The notes beneath the pieces were generated by a model. It worked only from the letters and a program-made list of their open reading frames with translations, was not told the origin of the DNA and made no database searches. Below, piece by piece: positions 24,818-36,542 of a DNA stretch of 64,000 nucleotides (position 1 is its first letter; the number at the start of each line of letters is the position of its first letter). The stretch comes from Lutjanus erythropterus (taxonomy: Eukaryota > Chordata > Actinopteri > Lutjaniformes > Lutjanidae). The DNA lies in contig CM034603.1 of the NCBI GenBank assembly GCA_020091685.1, forward strand, positions 27,124,298-27,188,297. Direction: 5' to 3'. The translations under genes were made by a program, and so were the position numbers.

Positions 24818-26938
24818 AAATGTATGTGCATTGGTATGATGATACATTGAGTATAGGTGCAACAGTTCATCTACAGGTGCAACTCAGCGGCATTATGTTC
24901 CATTTATGCCATATTCTGCCAGTGAATCCCTATAAATTCTACACTCTGGACTTTTAATATTATGGCATTATTTTATTGTAAGGCAGCCGTCTCTAATTCT
25001 TCACAAACCTCATATTAACATAGCTATTTGCCCATCTAAACATGTTCATTCTGCTAGTTAAACTCAAGCAATGTTTGTGACTCCCACATGTCCCCCACAG
25101 ATACGACTTTATGTATGTGTGTTATGAGTAAAGGCACTAAATAAATAATATACATCAAGCAAACAAACCAAAATAAAAAAAAATGGAGTGAGGTTGTCCT
25201 GGCAGCTTAGTAATGTCTCAAGGCAAAGACGTCCTCATTTAGTACAGTAGAATTTAATTTAGCCTTGTATACAGGCCCATTTATTTGTTTGTTTTATACT
25301 ATTGTCTCAAAGCCAATATGTTTGACTGTAAGGCATTGACTGGGGTCATTCTTCTTGCACTGTCTTCTTCTCCTATACCCTGGGAGGCAGTATGAGAGAG
25401 GGCAGATCCGCCCCCTCTGTGGAGGAGGGCATAGCACTGAGTCACCCATCCTCCCTCAAACCAGAGAGAGAGAAAACATTGAGACATGTACGAGAGATAA
25501 AGCAAGTAAATCAAGCAAGGTTCGCTCCTTGAGTGAGATGTGTGTGCAGAGTGGGCGCCTTGCCAGGGGTGGGAGGTTTCCGGGAGGGCCACGGTGTGGA
25601 GGTGGGCTCTCAATGTGCCGCTTTCAGCAGTTTGGAGGGGCAAGGGAATGGCCTCCGACCCCATCTGTTTCCTGAAGATAGGCCTGATGGGGGTAAGTGC
25701 TCAGAGAGGGCATGATATCCTGACAAAGGGCAGATCTCCCAGCAAAAACAACAGAAAGGGGGGAGAGAGAAAGGGAGACTAAGATTTGTCAGCTGAAGGG
25801 GAGTAACAGAGGTTGGATCCTGGAAAGAGCTTGTGCTTTTCCTTCGTCCCTCTCATAAATCTCTGCAGTTTCCTCTTGTTTTTCCCATTCTAAGTTTTGG
25901 CCTTTTGACACAGTTTTTTTTCTGAAGGGGTTGGGATTACGTTGTTTTATTTAGGTAAGGAAGTTCACAGCACTTAGAATTCGGCAGCGGGAAGAAGTGG
26001 TCTGTAACCTTTTGAACTTGTGGAAAGTGGTGCTCTGTGTTTTCCATTCATATCGCTGTGCAGTGAACCGGTGGAAAGGAATGTCGGCAAAGAAGCGATT
26101 TGAATAGGGACACATTAAAATTATTGTAGAGCGAATGGCGTTCCCTGGTCATTCTCTGCACCTGCTTGTCCTTGAGTGAGATAGTTAGCCACCCGATTGT
26201 CTTCCCCTATCCGTTTCCCTGTCCCCTCCTTGCCCCCCTTCCCTGCATCAGCACATGGCACATTCATCCATCCAGTATCAGTTGCCTCACGGCTTCGTGC
26301 AAACCACACAGACAAATATGATAATAATGCATATTCTATAATCTGATATCTATTGAGTGATGCCCTGAAAGGCCCATGTTTCATGAAAATCATCTATTCT
26401 GCAGTGGAGGATTCCTAAAGGCTATGCATAGCTGTGGTCTAAATTGCACATTTAATCTTCTCTTTCCCACTCTCTCTCTCTTTTTTCTCTTATCTTAAGG
26501 TCATTTCAAGGGCTCTTGTTTTTCAAAAATATTCTAGTAATTGTTCAGGAATAATAGAAATGTTCTAATTTACCTCATGCCGGGCTTACATCCTAAAGTA
26601 CACAAATTGTCTTGTGTTGGCTTTAAATGTCAGAGAGATTGTGTTTTGAGTCACAGTGGGCTAAGCCATTACGTGGCCACATACAAGGTTAATTGTAGTA
26701 AAAGTATTTCCACTTATTCTCTTCCCTAATTATACTTAAAATTGCATATTTAAATGTAACTTTTTAGATAACACCTAAGGAGAGGTATTGTTTCTGCTGA
26801 AGAAAAAATTGTCCAAGTTGCAAAGTATTCTAAATTCATGCACCACAACCTTATAATTACTATGACAAATAACACCATGGTGGCCCACCTTTTCTATTCA
26901 AAAGAGTGAGACAAATGAGTTGCTAATGGAGTCCTACA
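24818..26938. other. Non-coding, proximal intron before the large znf521 exon
   Basis: No gene or firm repeat recognised. 25400-25790 is purine-rich (GGAGGAGGGC, GGGGGGAGAGAG); the rest is mixed to AT-rich. Confidence 0.55.
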
Positions 26939-27037
26939 AAACACTTCTCTCACTCACTTTCTCCTTCTCTCTCCTTCTTTTTCCCTCTGACTTGCCCTCT
27001 TTTCTCTCTTTTCCCCTCTTTCTGTCTTCTTCTCCAG
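26939..27037 (+). promoter_or_regulatory. Splice acceptor with very long polypyrimidine tract
   Basis: About 95 bases of nearly pure C/T (many CTCTCT, CTTTCTC runs) lead to CTTCTCCAG at 27029-27037, the acceptor of the large znf521 exon. Typical tracts are 15-40 bases. The tract has no stop in the znf521 frame, so an open frame from an ATG at 26920 runs through it, but nothing in ZNF521 corresponds to that translation. Confidence 0.85.
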
Positions 27038-30000
27038 ACGGTGCTGATCTTGAGGATGACCCATCATGTTCTTGGCCAGCGTCATCTCCCTCCAGTAAGG
27101 ATCAGACTTCTCCAGGACACTGTGAGGACTATGATTTTGGCGAGGAGGAAGGGGGCCCCGGGCTGCCGTACCCATGCCAGTTTTGCGACAAGTCCTTCAG
27201 CCGTCTAAGCTTTCTCAAGCGTCACGAGCAGAGCCACGGTGACAAACTCCCTTTCAGCTGTACCTTTTGCAGCCGCCTGTTTAAGCACAAACGCAGCCGA
27301 GATCGACACGTGAAGCTACACACCGGTGACAAGAAGTACCACTGTGGAGAGTGTGACTCTGCCTTCTCCCGCAGTGATCACCTCAAAATCCACATGAAAA
27401 CTCACGCCTCTAACAAACCCCACAAGTGCCCTGTGTGCCGCCGAGGCTTCCTCTCCTCCAGCTCTCTCCACGGCCACATGCAAGTACACGAAAGGGGCAA
27501 AGATGGCAGCAGCTCAAGCCTTTCTCGAGCTGATGAATGGAAACTGAAAGAAACCCGCAAATGCAGCCGTTGCGAGGAGGGCTTTGATGTCCCAGAGGAC
27601 CTCCAGAGGCACATTGCGGAGTGCCACCCTGAGTGCTCTCCATCTGAGGACGGAGGCTTGGGTGCCACCCTGCAGTGCATCTACTGCCATGAGCCCTTCA
27701 GTGACGAGGGCACCCTGCTGGCTCACATTGACCAGGCCCACAGCCGAGACAGGAAGGGCCATACCTGTGCTATCTGCTCTGAGCACTTTCTGTCTGTTGA
27801 GGACCTCTACGCTCACATGGACATCCACCAGCTCCCTGAATCTAGTAACCACAGCAACAGCCCTTCCTTGCTGACTGTGGGCTACACCTCTGTCTCTAGC
27901 ACCACTCCTGACTCCAACCTCTCTGTCGATAGCTCCACAATGGTGGAGACAGCGCCACCTGTGCCCAAGACAAGAGGGAGGAGAAAGAGGGCTGCTCAGA
28001 ATGCATCAGACATGGGAGGACGTTCCTCTAAACAGCCTAAAGTCTCCTACAGTTGCATATATTGCAACAAGCAAGTATTCTCCAGCTTGGCAGTGCTTCA
28101 GATTCACCTGCGAACCATGCATCTGGACAAGCCAGAGCAGGCTCACACTTGCCAGTTTTGTTTGGAGGTTCTGCCGTCTTTACTAAATCTAAATGAACAT
28201 CTTAAGCAGGTGCACAATGCAGAAGACCATGCTGCCCTGTTAGCCAGCTTGCCTGATGCCCTTCTTCAGTGCAACTTCTGCACTGAGGTATTGAGTGACC
28301 TCAATGCCCTCCAGGAACACATCCGCTGCTCCCATGGGTTCCCCAGTCCTGTGGCCAAGGAAAGCAATGCCTTCTTTTGTCCCCAGTGCTTCATGGGGTT
28401 CCTGACAGAGGCTACCTTGGAGGAGCATGTTCGTCAGACTCACTGTGATGGGGGAAGCTTGCGCTTTGACTCCCCCTTGGCTGTAACTCCCAAGGAGTCT
28501 ATAGTGGAGGTGTACTCCTGTTCGTACTGCACCAACTCTCCAATATTCAACAGTGTTCTGAAGCTCAACAAACACATCAAGGAGAACCACAAGAACATTC
28601 CACTGGCACTGAACTACATCAACAATGGAAAGAAATCCCTACGTACTCTCAGCCCCTCTTCTCCAATATCTGTGGAACAGACTGCTGTGCTGAAACAAAG
28701 CAGTTCACGCAATACCAGTGAGTTTATATGTAACCAGTGTGGAGCGAAGTATACCAGCTTAGACCTGTTCCAGACTCACCTAAAAACTCATCTGGATGGT
28801 CTGCAGCCTCAGCTCACCTGCCCACAGTGCAACAAAGAGTTTCCCAACCAAGAGTCCCTGCTGAAGCATGTGACAATTCACTTTACTATTACCTCCACGT
28901 ATTACATCTGTGAGAGCTGTGACAAGCAGTTCACCTCAGTGGATGACCTGCAGAAACACCTACTTGACATGCATACCTTTGTGTTCTTTCGTTGCACTCT
29001 GTGTCAGGAGGTTTTTGACTCGAAAGTGTCTACCCAGCTCCACCTGGCTGTAAAGCACAGCAACGAGAAAAAGGTGTATCGCTGCACCTCCTGCAACTGG
29101 GACTTCAGACATGAGACTGACCTACAGCTACACGTCAAACACAGTCATCTGGAAAACCAGGGCCGTGCCCACCGCTGCATTTTTTGTGGAGAGTCCTTCG
29201 GCACGGAGGTGGAGCTGCAGTGCCACATCACCACCCACAGCAAGAAGTATAACTGTCGCTTCTGCAGTAAGGCCTTCCATGCCATTGTCCTTCTGGAGAA
29301 GCATCTGAGGGAGAAACACTGTGTGTTTGATGGAAAGGCACAGAATTGTGGTGCTAATGGCTCGACTATGAGTGGTGCAGATGGCCAGCCTAAAGAAGAT
29401 GCTGAGCTACAGGGTCTCCTGACCAACAGCCATGGTCCAGGGGCAGCAGGAGGATCTGTGGTGGAGTCCCAGAACAGCCATGATGGCAGTGAGGAAGAGG
29501 TGGACACTGCAGAGCCCATGTATGGGTGTGACATCTGTGGGGCATCGTATACCATGGAGTCACTCCTCACTAACCACCAGTTGAGGGACCACAACATACA
29601 CCCTGGTGAGAGTGCCATGGTAAAACGGAAAGCTGAAATGATCAAGGGCAACCACAAGTGCAATGTCTGCTCTCGCACCTTCTTCTCTGAGGCTGGGCTG
29701 AGGGAACATATGCAGACCCACCTTGGGCCTGTCAAACACTATATGTGTCCCATCTGTGGGGAGCGCTTCCCTTCCTTGCTCACCCTGACTGAGCACAAGG
29801 TCACTCATAGCAAGAGTCTGGACACAGGCAGCTGCCGCATTTGTAAGATGCCACTGCAGAGCGAAGAGGACTTCCTGGAGCATTGCCAGATGCACCCTGA
29901 CCTGAGGAACTCCCTGACAGGTTTCCGCTGCGTGGTGTGCATGCAGACAGTCACCTCCACATTGGAGCTCAAGATTCATGGTACCTTCCACATGCAAAAG

Positions 30001-30543
30001 ACGGGAACGATGTCCGCCAACCAACCTGTTGGCCGCAGCAATGTCATCTCTCATAACCAGCAGCAACACCATATCCAAAAACCTTTCAAATGCGCCTCTT
30101 GTCTGAAAGACTTCCGGTCCAGACAAGACCTGGTGAAGCTGGACATCAATGGACTGCCTTACGGACTTTGTGCATCCTGCGTGACAGCAGCTGGTTCCAA
30201 AAGCTCCAGCCCAACTGTAAATGGAGGAAGGCAACAACAGCAGCACGGCGGAGCTACCACTCCAGCAACAACTACAGCCACATGGGTCCAAGGGGAGAGT
30301 CTTAGCCCCGGAGATGGGAAAAGCAAAGCCATCTCTTCGTCCTCTTCATCCTCTTCCACATCCTCATCATCTGCTGCCAAGACACGATGCTCCAGCTGTA
30401 ATGTGAAGTTTGAGTCCGAAGCAGAGCTGCAAAACCATGTCCAGACAGTGCATCGGGAACCGGCAGGAGACAGCAACAGTGGGCAGCTCAAGACCCCCCA
30501 GGTGTCCCCCATGCCCAGAGCAAGTCCTTCACAAACTGAAGAG
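27038..30543 (+). CDS. znf521: znf521 large internal exon: 26 zinc-finger units of zinc finger protein 521
   Basis: Internal coding exon of the nuclear transcriptional co-regulator ZNF521 (EHZF/Evi3). In mammals this protein antagonises EBF1, modulates BMP/SMAD signalling and promotes neural fate; those roles come from family knowledge. The acceptor AG is at 27036-27037 after a CT-rich tract. The exon starts with the last two bases of a split Asp codon and ends in GAG before GTATTG, giving 1,168 complete codons, about 89% of the 1,311-aa human protein. An acidic/Ser-rich leader ([20 protein letters not shown]) precedes fingers from exon residue 46 onward. I count 25 C2H2 units plus one degenerate unit at about residue 1018, CASC...CASC, in which cysteines replace the histidines. 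The last C2H2 unit is at about residue 1117. The linker [20 protein letters not shown] and other spacers match ZNF521, not ZNF423. A Gln/Thr/Ser-rich insert lies at about residues 1064-1115. Reading frame upstream of 27038 and downstream of 30543 is intronic. Confidence 0.97.
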
Positions 30544-30856
30544 GTATTGTTAATCAGTCTTGTATTTAATCCCAAGTTGCTGATTTTTCGTCTTCTGCAA
30601 TGTGTAACAATAAGCAGATTTTAAAATATTACATGAAGAACCAGAGGCAAAACATGAAATGCCTTGAAACTGCATCTTCATGTAGACACAATGTCAGAAT
30701 TTCAATCAATCAAAATTCATAAAAAACATGTTAAGGTTCACAAATTGTTCTCTCTTGCTATGTTAAATTGGTAAAATGAATGATATCTAGTCTGTAATAT
30801 TCATTTTGATCCAAATTTGACCATAACAATCCATTTCCTCTTGGTCTTATTTGCAG
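30544..30856 (+). other. znf521: znf521 intron between the large exon and the 85-bp exon
   Basis: A 313-bp AT-rich intron starting GTATTG and ending TTATTTGCAG. It is phase 0: the last complete codon before it is GAG and the first after it is AAG. Stop codons in the continuing frame appear within 80 bases of the donor (TAA at about 30622), so retention would truncate the protein. No repeat was recognised inside. Confidence 0.93.
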
Positions 30857-30941
30857 AAGAAGACATACCAGTGCATCAAATGTCAGATGGTGTTCTACAG
30901 TGAATGGGACATCCAAGTTCATGTGGCCAACCACATGCTGG
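30857..30941 (+). CDS. znf521: znf521 following short exon, one C2H2 finger
   Basis: An 85-bp exon between an acceptor (TTATTTGCAG) and a donor (G then GTAGGAG). It continues the frame of the large exon directly: ...SQTEE joins [20 protein letters not shown], as in human ZNF521 ([11 protein letters not shown]). It carries one finger (C-x2-C, then HVANH) and ends after HML plus the first base of a codon. That phase fits the Asp or Glu that follows in the family. Because it is too short for an ORF threshold, an ORF-only annotation would miss it. The downstream exon with the last fingers (CKLC, CPVC, CTQC type) was not seen in the rest of the window. Confidence 0.95.
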
Positions 30942-32721
30942 GTAGGAGATAACTCTTTGTTTCATTCATTATGGTCTCTGTTGCACTCCTGGAGCAAAGT
31001 CATAAAAAAACAGTACATGTGTAATATCTTGTAAATATGTTTTTCTACATTTCCCAGAGTATTTTTTACAATGTAGTGTAAATTTAATCAATTTGGCTTT
31101 TAGGTGTGTGATGATTTTGTATGACCGTCATCTATATAATATATAAATCAATGAGGAAAATTCACCCAATTTGACAAGTATTTGATCATTTGAAATACAT
31201 TTCAGACATAGTGCTTTCTTTTAAAGGTGAATCACATACTAAGGACTGATGTGATATATGTAATGAAATATTTGACCCTGTCTCATTCAGGCTCACAAGT
31301 ATCTGGATCACATCACCAAATAGGTGGAATTATTTTAATATTTTGACCATCAACTGCATCCCCAGTGTTGTGCATTTATAAACCCATCATCTTCATTTCC
31401 CCATGCATGTGAATGGTATAATATAGTACGTGTGCATGCTTGTGGAGCACAATCTCTCCACTTCAAACCACTCTATATGACGGTAGTTTGAAGTAGTAGA
31501 ATTATATGGATTATTGACAGATTCTAATACCAAAACTGATTTAATTCAAAATTTTAAATATTATTCCACAGTGTTTTGAAAAATCTCCACATTGCTACTG
31601 TACATGATTTTGTTTGTTTGTTTATTGTGCCTCTTAAGTCTGTTCAGATGACTGAGATCTGAACACAACATTTGGCAATAATACTTTCATGCTGTCTGCA
31701 TTTAATGACGTCAAATCAACTGAAAAAATGGATATTTGATTTTTATAACATCGTGTAACAGAAAATTATTCCAAATTACTCATGTTCTTTCACAAGATTC
31801 CTAAACAAAGAGTGCTGGTGTAAGACTAACCTCCACAAAACGTCTTTACTTTTGGTTGTCATTTGTATGCAGGCAGAATAATTTGTAGAGAACAGACAAT
31901 TGGAAAACAGGTTTTCTTGCCTGCAGTAAGTAGGCGTCTGAATTCCGGTCTCACGTTCCTTTATTCATTCATTTATTCAGCTCGTTTGGCGGCTCTTTCA
32001 TTACACTGCATTATCTGTTGTCTTCAGTGGGAGAGAGACTCATTGATCTGGAACCAAACCGCCTCTCTGTTTGGGACACGCTTCTAGGCGCAGGTGAATT
32101 TAAACACGGTGGGCAATTCTATCAGGACCGGTAGGCAATTCTATCAGGGACCCACTGTTTGTGCATAAACAATCAGAAGCATGTGATTTGTGATTTTGAT
32201 GCTTCGGTGTATTTGCAAAGGAGAGAGACGAGCCGAGAGTGTGTAGGTGTGTATTTTGTATTCATCTTTGCGATCTGCTCACCCACTATTCTACTGGGGG
32301 TGCCTAATACAGTACCATGCCAGCATTAGTCCTTTCTCTCGCAAAGGCAGGCACGGAGCACACTGGGAGGGTAGAAAACAAACCCCCCTACTGGTTATTT
32401 TATGTCTGTCAGCCGCACAAGCACACAGTTCCCCCATAATAGTGGAATTCAGACAGCTTAAGATAACAGGAGGATAGGTGATTGGGTTATTGTCTGATGT
32501 CTTACTTCTCTGATATGCCGTTGCTTTGTATTCAACATGATCACGGGTTTCATCAGACTCCTCAAAAGGGTTTCTGTTAGATGCATTTGTTTTGTGATCT
32601 CTAAAATATGGAGAAAACAAAACTCATTGTAATGAAAATTTGATAGAAAGATGAAGTTATCTAGAAGTGACTGCACAAACAAAAAGGAAACTTAATCAAA
32701 TAAAAAAGACAATAAAATATG
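30942..32721. other. Non-coding, start of the intron after the 85-bp exon
   Basis: Begins with the donor GTAGGAG. AT-rich with no firm repeat. 32095-32160 repeats AGGCAATTCTATCAGG-like words about 25 bases apart (GGGCAATTCTATCAGGACC / AGGCAATTCTATCAGGGAC). Confidence 0.6.
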
Positions 32722-33244
32722 TTTAAAGGAGAAATCTGTAATATATTTACTGTACTATTTTTGTACTATTTTAATTAGAGTTCAAATTATTGCTGAACAT
32801 TCACTGAACGAGTAAGGGCCTGTTTATGAGTCACTGATAATATTTTAGAAGGAGCAGATGTATATTACGGTTAAACTGAGCAATGTGTTAATAGAAATAG
32901 GCAGTCATTGAACTCAAATATTTTATGAGTAGTGGGCTTTTGTTTTCAGGATAACATTGACAGACAATTTAAAGTTAAAAAACAGCCCGTCAACATGCAG
33001 CGAAGGACTCACTGTCGCTTGTTTTTGTCAAATCACAATGTTGCGCTCATCTTATGCTCCTGCAGTGTTCCTGCAGCCTGCCTGAGCTTCTTCGAGTCCG
33101 GGGAGGAGGAGGCGTGGGCAAACAACTAGCCTCGACTGTAGATTGTATTTAATAGGGCTTAATATACCGTCTTTGGTTACAATTGCTATTTTGACTGCAG
33201 TACTCAATTTTTAAAGTGCAGTTGTTACATATTGCTCCTTTAAC
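32722..33244. repeat. Non-autonomous DNA transposon, family B, copy 1
   Basis: Left end TTTAAAGGAGAAATCTGTAA, right end TGTTACATATTGCTCCTTTA, so TTAAAGGAG is inverted at the two ends. It shares AATATATTTACTGTA and the CCTGCCTGAGC block with other copies at 39310, 42173 and 59482. About 520 bp; no coding frame of note. Confidence 0.88.
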
Positions 33245-35360
33245 TGAAGGAATATAAATAAAAACATATGCGCCAAGTTAGTTGATCTTATTGTTTTATA
33301 TACTTTCTCACTACAAAATGGGGTTAAATTCAATTCAGCCTGCAATCACTGCAAAGCCAATTTGGGCCAAAAAACACAGAAAAAAATACTAATTTGGAAA
33401 AGCTCTAAATACCTTCTCTACTGAAAAAAGGGACACTTTCTCCTTTTAATGGCCATCTGCACAGGAGAGGGGAAACAGGGGGCTGGGGTCATCTCCGCTC
33501 AGCTGTCAGCGTTATTAGCGTAGGTAATGGAGCAGACGCTGGATTCATAGGGGTGTTGTTTTCATCCATGCCCCGCTCCATGGTGTCAGTTCACACTGAT
33601 AACTCTATATATAGTGATGTGCCGTGACATAACCATAGTGCTAAGTGTATGGAACAACAAAACCTGAGCCTGTCTCACCCAGACAAGTCCATATTAGCTC
33701 CCTTTGTAATACAATAGTCTCCCTAAACCAAGTGCACTCAGCCTTCACTCTCACCTCCTCGTGGATGCCTCCTCTGTACTCCTGCCAGCACATTTTGATG
33801 CATGGATATTACGCTCAGACGATGACGGTCCTGCTTCAGACATAAAGCACGGCTCCGCTGCCCGGCTACTCAACATTTACTGTGATAATAGAGGTAAATG
33901 AAAAGGAAGGAGGTGGCCATGGGTGCAGAAGGGTGTGTTGCAGACCAGCCCCAGCCAAGCCTGTGAACGGCCCCACGTGTTTTAAGATGGAGGCCGCAGC
34001 CTGCTAGGGCCCAGATGGATCAGTACACATTTGCTGTACAGCTGGTCGCTCTGTTTGGGGACCTGGTGTGATACTCCTATGGAGAAAAAAATGATATCGC
34101 CACCATCCAAGGAGCAATTTAATAGCAGGCCAGAAGACAGCTGGCCACTCTTTAGTTTAGAGTTTTTTTGGCATGGCTCACTTACAGAATTGAGGGTGTC
34201 CGATTTTTCTCCAGAGACACACAGATTTATACAGCTTTCAGCTGCTGCAGTCACTATCAAACCTTTTTTATTTCTATTTTTCTTTCAGATTAGAAAACAA
34301 ATCTGTCAGTTCAATTTGCTATCTTGATGTGAATTAAATTCAATTGGAAAATAAATTTAAAATCACTGCACTTTCACAAAGTCGTCTGCTTTTTTAAAGA
34401 GGACCTTTGAAGGTCTTTCATTGACACAAAAGCCTGTTTGGTTTTATCAGCATGCCATCATGCCACCCCATTGCTTCACTTTGACCCCACTGTAAACTAT
34501 GACATTTGGAGCCTCATGGGGGGCACGTTTGGCCCATTTATCGCACTGTTTCAAATGTCCCTGTGTGGATTTTCAGAGCCCCGACATGTTTTGAAGCACA
34601 GGCTCTGTCTTAAAGGGTTTTAAAGGTGAAAAGGGTTTTTGCTTTCCTGTTATATCTGCTTTCAATCCAATTCTCATCTCACTCCTGTCCATTCCAAGCA
34701 GCGACTGCCAAGGTGGCAGAGCTCAGAAGGACAATTGTAAACAAACAAACCAAAAACCACATCCCAGAAAAGTGTTTTTTGGGGTCACCTCTACAGATTT
34801 TTTGGGATGGTGACAGCACTGAGCTCGAAGCCAAGTCAGGGAGGAGCCTTCTCGCACAGAGAGGAGCCGGTGGCCTGGTCGGCCCAGGCAGAGGGGGGCA
34901 CTGGAGGGGTGGAAAGGTTCGGGGGCGGAGAGGGAAAGGCACATTTGCTGTACAGCTGGCCGCTCTGTGTGAAGCAGGCACTGTGGGCCGTTACAGAGCT
35001 GGAGAGGAGAGCGAGTGAGAGGCCTTTAGCTCTCCTCTAGTTTCTCCTCCTCCTCCTCTCTGTTCTCTGTGTCTCTCCTTTCCCCCTCTGTCTGTCCACC
35101 ATCTCTCGCTATCCAGCTCTCACATTTTCATATTAACCGCGCTCCAACCTGGCAAAACACACTGCATTGGCTGTTAGTGGGGGAACAGACAGGAGGCACA
35201 CTGTAACAGTATTTGAAGCTGAAAGCCTTGTTTTGTTTCTTGCTAAGGGCCGCAAATTATCCTCGACACATATCCTCTTGTCTTAGGCCCCTTGAGCAAC
35301 TTGGCCAGTGTATGCTGATTACATGGTCTCCATCACTGTCTCTGCCCTGGTGGAAACACA
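33245..35360. other. Non-coding; 29-base motif occurs twice
   Basis: No gene recognised. CACATTTGCTGTACAGCTGG followed by YCGCTCTGT occurs at 34026-34054 and 34940-34968 with one mismatch. 33450-34260 and 34690-35180 are mixed-composition, unique-looking blocks. A CT-rich stretch lies at 35036-35110. Confidence 0.55.
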
Positions 35361-35588
35361 TTTACTACTACATTAAGTGTTTTTTTTTCCTCCTGGTGCA
35401 TAAACAGAATATGGTATTCTCGTTTTTTATTTCTTTTCCTATAATCCTCTTTGATTAGGTGTGTCTGATGGTGTTCCCTCAGTTTCTGGGACTCGTTAAT
35501 GGAGCGCATACACATGTAATCTGCTAAGAAACATGGCCAAACAATCCTCATTTGACTCCTAGGGGGCTGGATCAGAGTCAGAACTCAA
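35361..35588. repeat. Segmental duplication, copy 1
   Basis: About 228 bp (TTTACTACTACAT to GTCAGAACTCAA) repeated in direct orientation at 36313-36542. A 65-bp core (35430-35494) is identical in both copies. The 148 bp from the core's ATAATCC to the end differ at about 6 positions. Confidence 0.92.
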
Positions 35589-35913
35589 GACAGAGTAATG
35601 GCAGACAAGAGAAGATGTTTGGTTGATACAAGTAGGTACACTGCAGCAATTCAGCTATTCACGTATTATTTGGGCTACAAAATGCAACAAATTCTATGTC
35701 AAATTATTTTTGTCAAGTTATTTTTTTATTATTATTTTCACATTTTTGGTTTGGTTTTGGCAACAAAACTACTTGCTTAGATTTAGGTAACAAAAGTACT
35801 CGTGGTTTGTCTCTGCCATGAGGGTGTTAATAGCTGCAAATAGCATTGTTAGCTCTGGACACCTGGATGCATGGCTCTGCTATGCTAGGCTATACACACC
35901 CGGGAGTCCATCA

Positions 35914-36086
35914 CAATTTCTGAAAGTCTAAGGTGATGTGTTTAAATAGATTGTTTTGTCAGAGAAAAACCCAAAGATATTCAGTTTATATTAAATGGAG
36001 AAAAGCAGGAAATCTCAGCTTTCTCTGCCATTTTTGCATGAAAAAGTACTTTAACCATTAATCAAATATCAAAATAGTTGAATAGT
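35914..36086. repeat. Fragment of a teleost hAT-like MITE, family K
   Basis: GAAAGTCTAAGGTGATGTG, AACCCAAAGATATTCAGTTT and ATCAAATATCAAAATAGTTG match, from memory, the interior and right end of a very common fish element. A related copy is at about 59907-60195. Confidence 0.65.
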
Positions 36087-36312
36087 TAAATTCTTTTTTA
36101 CCACTCGCCCATTTGGGCAAGTGAGTTGCCAGATATGCTTGCCCAACATGGCATTTTAGACGCCCCAAGCAAATGGCAATCCCTGTTCTTGTGCCCAGCA
36201 ACTTGGGAAACTGGAGCATCCAAGGAGCATATGACTGCAGCATTAATTCAAATTGTTTGCGCTACTACAAGTAAAATCACAGACTTGAAAAATTACTCCT
36301 TATTACAAGTAC

Positions 36313-36542
36313 TTTACTACTACATAGTGTTTTGTTTTTTTCCTCCTGGTGCATAAACAGAATATGGTTTTCTCATTCTTTTGTTTCTTTTCCTATAATC
36401 CTCTTTGATTAGGTGTGTCTGATGGTGTTCCCTCAGTTTCTGGGACTCATTCATAGAGCACATACACATGTAATCTGCTAACAAACATGGCCAAACACTC
36501 CTCATTTGACTCCTAGGGGGCTGGATCAGAGTCAGAACTCAA
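36313..36542. repeat. Segmental duplication, copy 2
   Basis: Direct repeat of 35361-35588, 952 bp downstream. The identical core lies at 36384-36448. Flanking sequence on both sides is unrelated between copies. Confidence 0.92.

Noticed and set aside
29145-29735. 196-codon minus-strand open frame
   Set aside because: Another antisense shadow of the znf521 exon.
29560-30291. 243-codon minus-strand open frame
   Set aside because: Lies wholly inside the znf521 exon on the opposite strand; composition is a shadow of the Cys/His-rich coding strand, with no domain.
35333-36505. Two similar minus-strand frames of 72 and 61 codons
   Set aside because: Similarity follows from the 230-bp DNA duplication; the identity is at nucleotide level with no codon-position bias that I can see. 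Kept as a duplication finding only.
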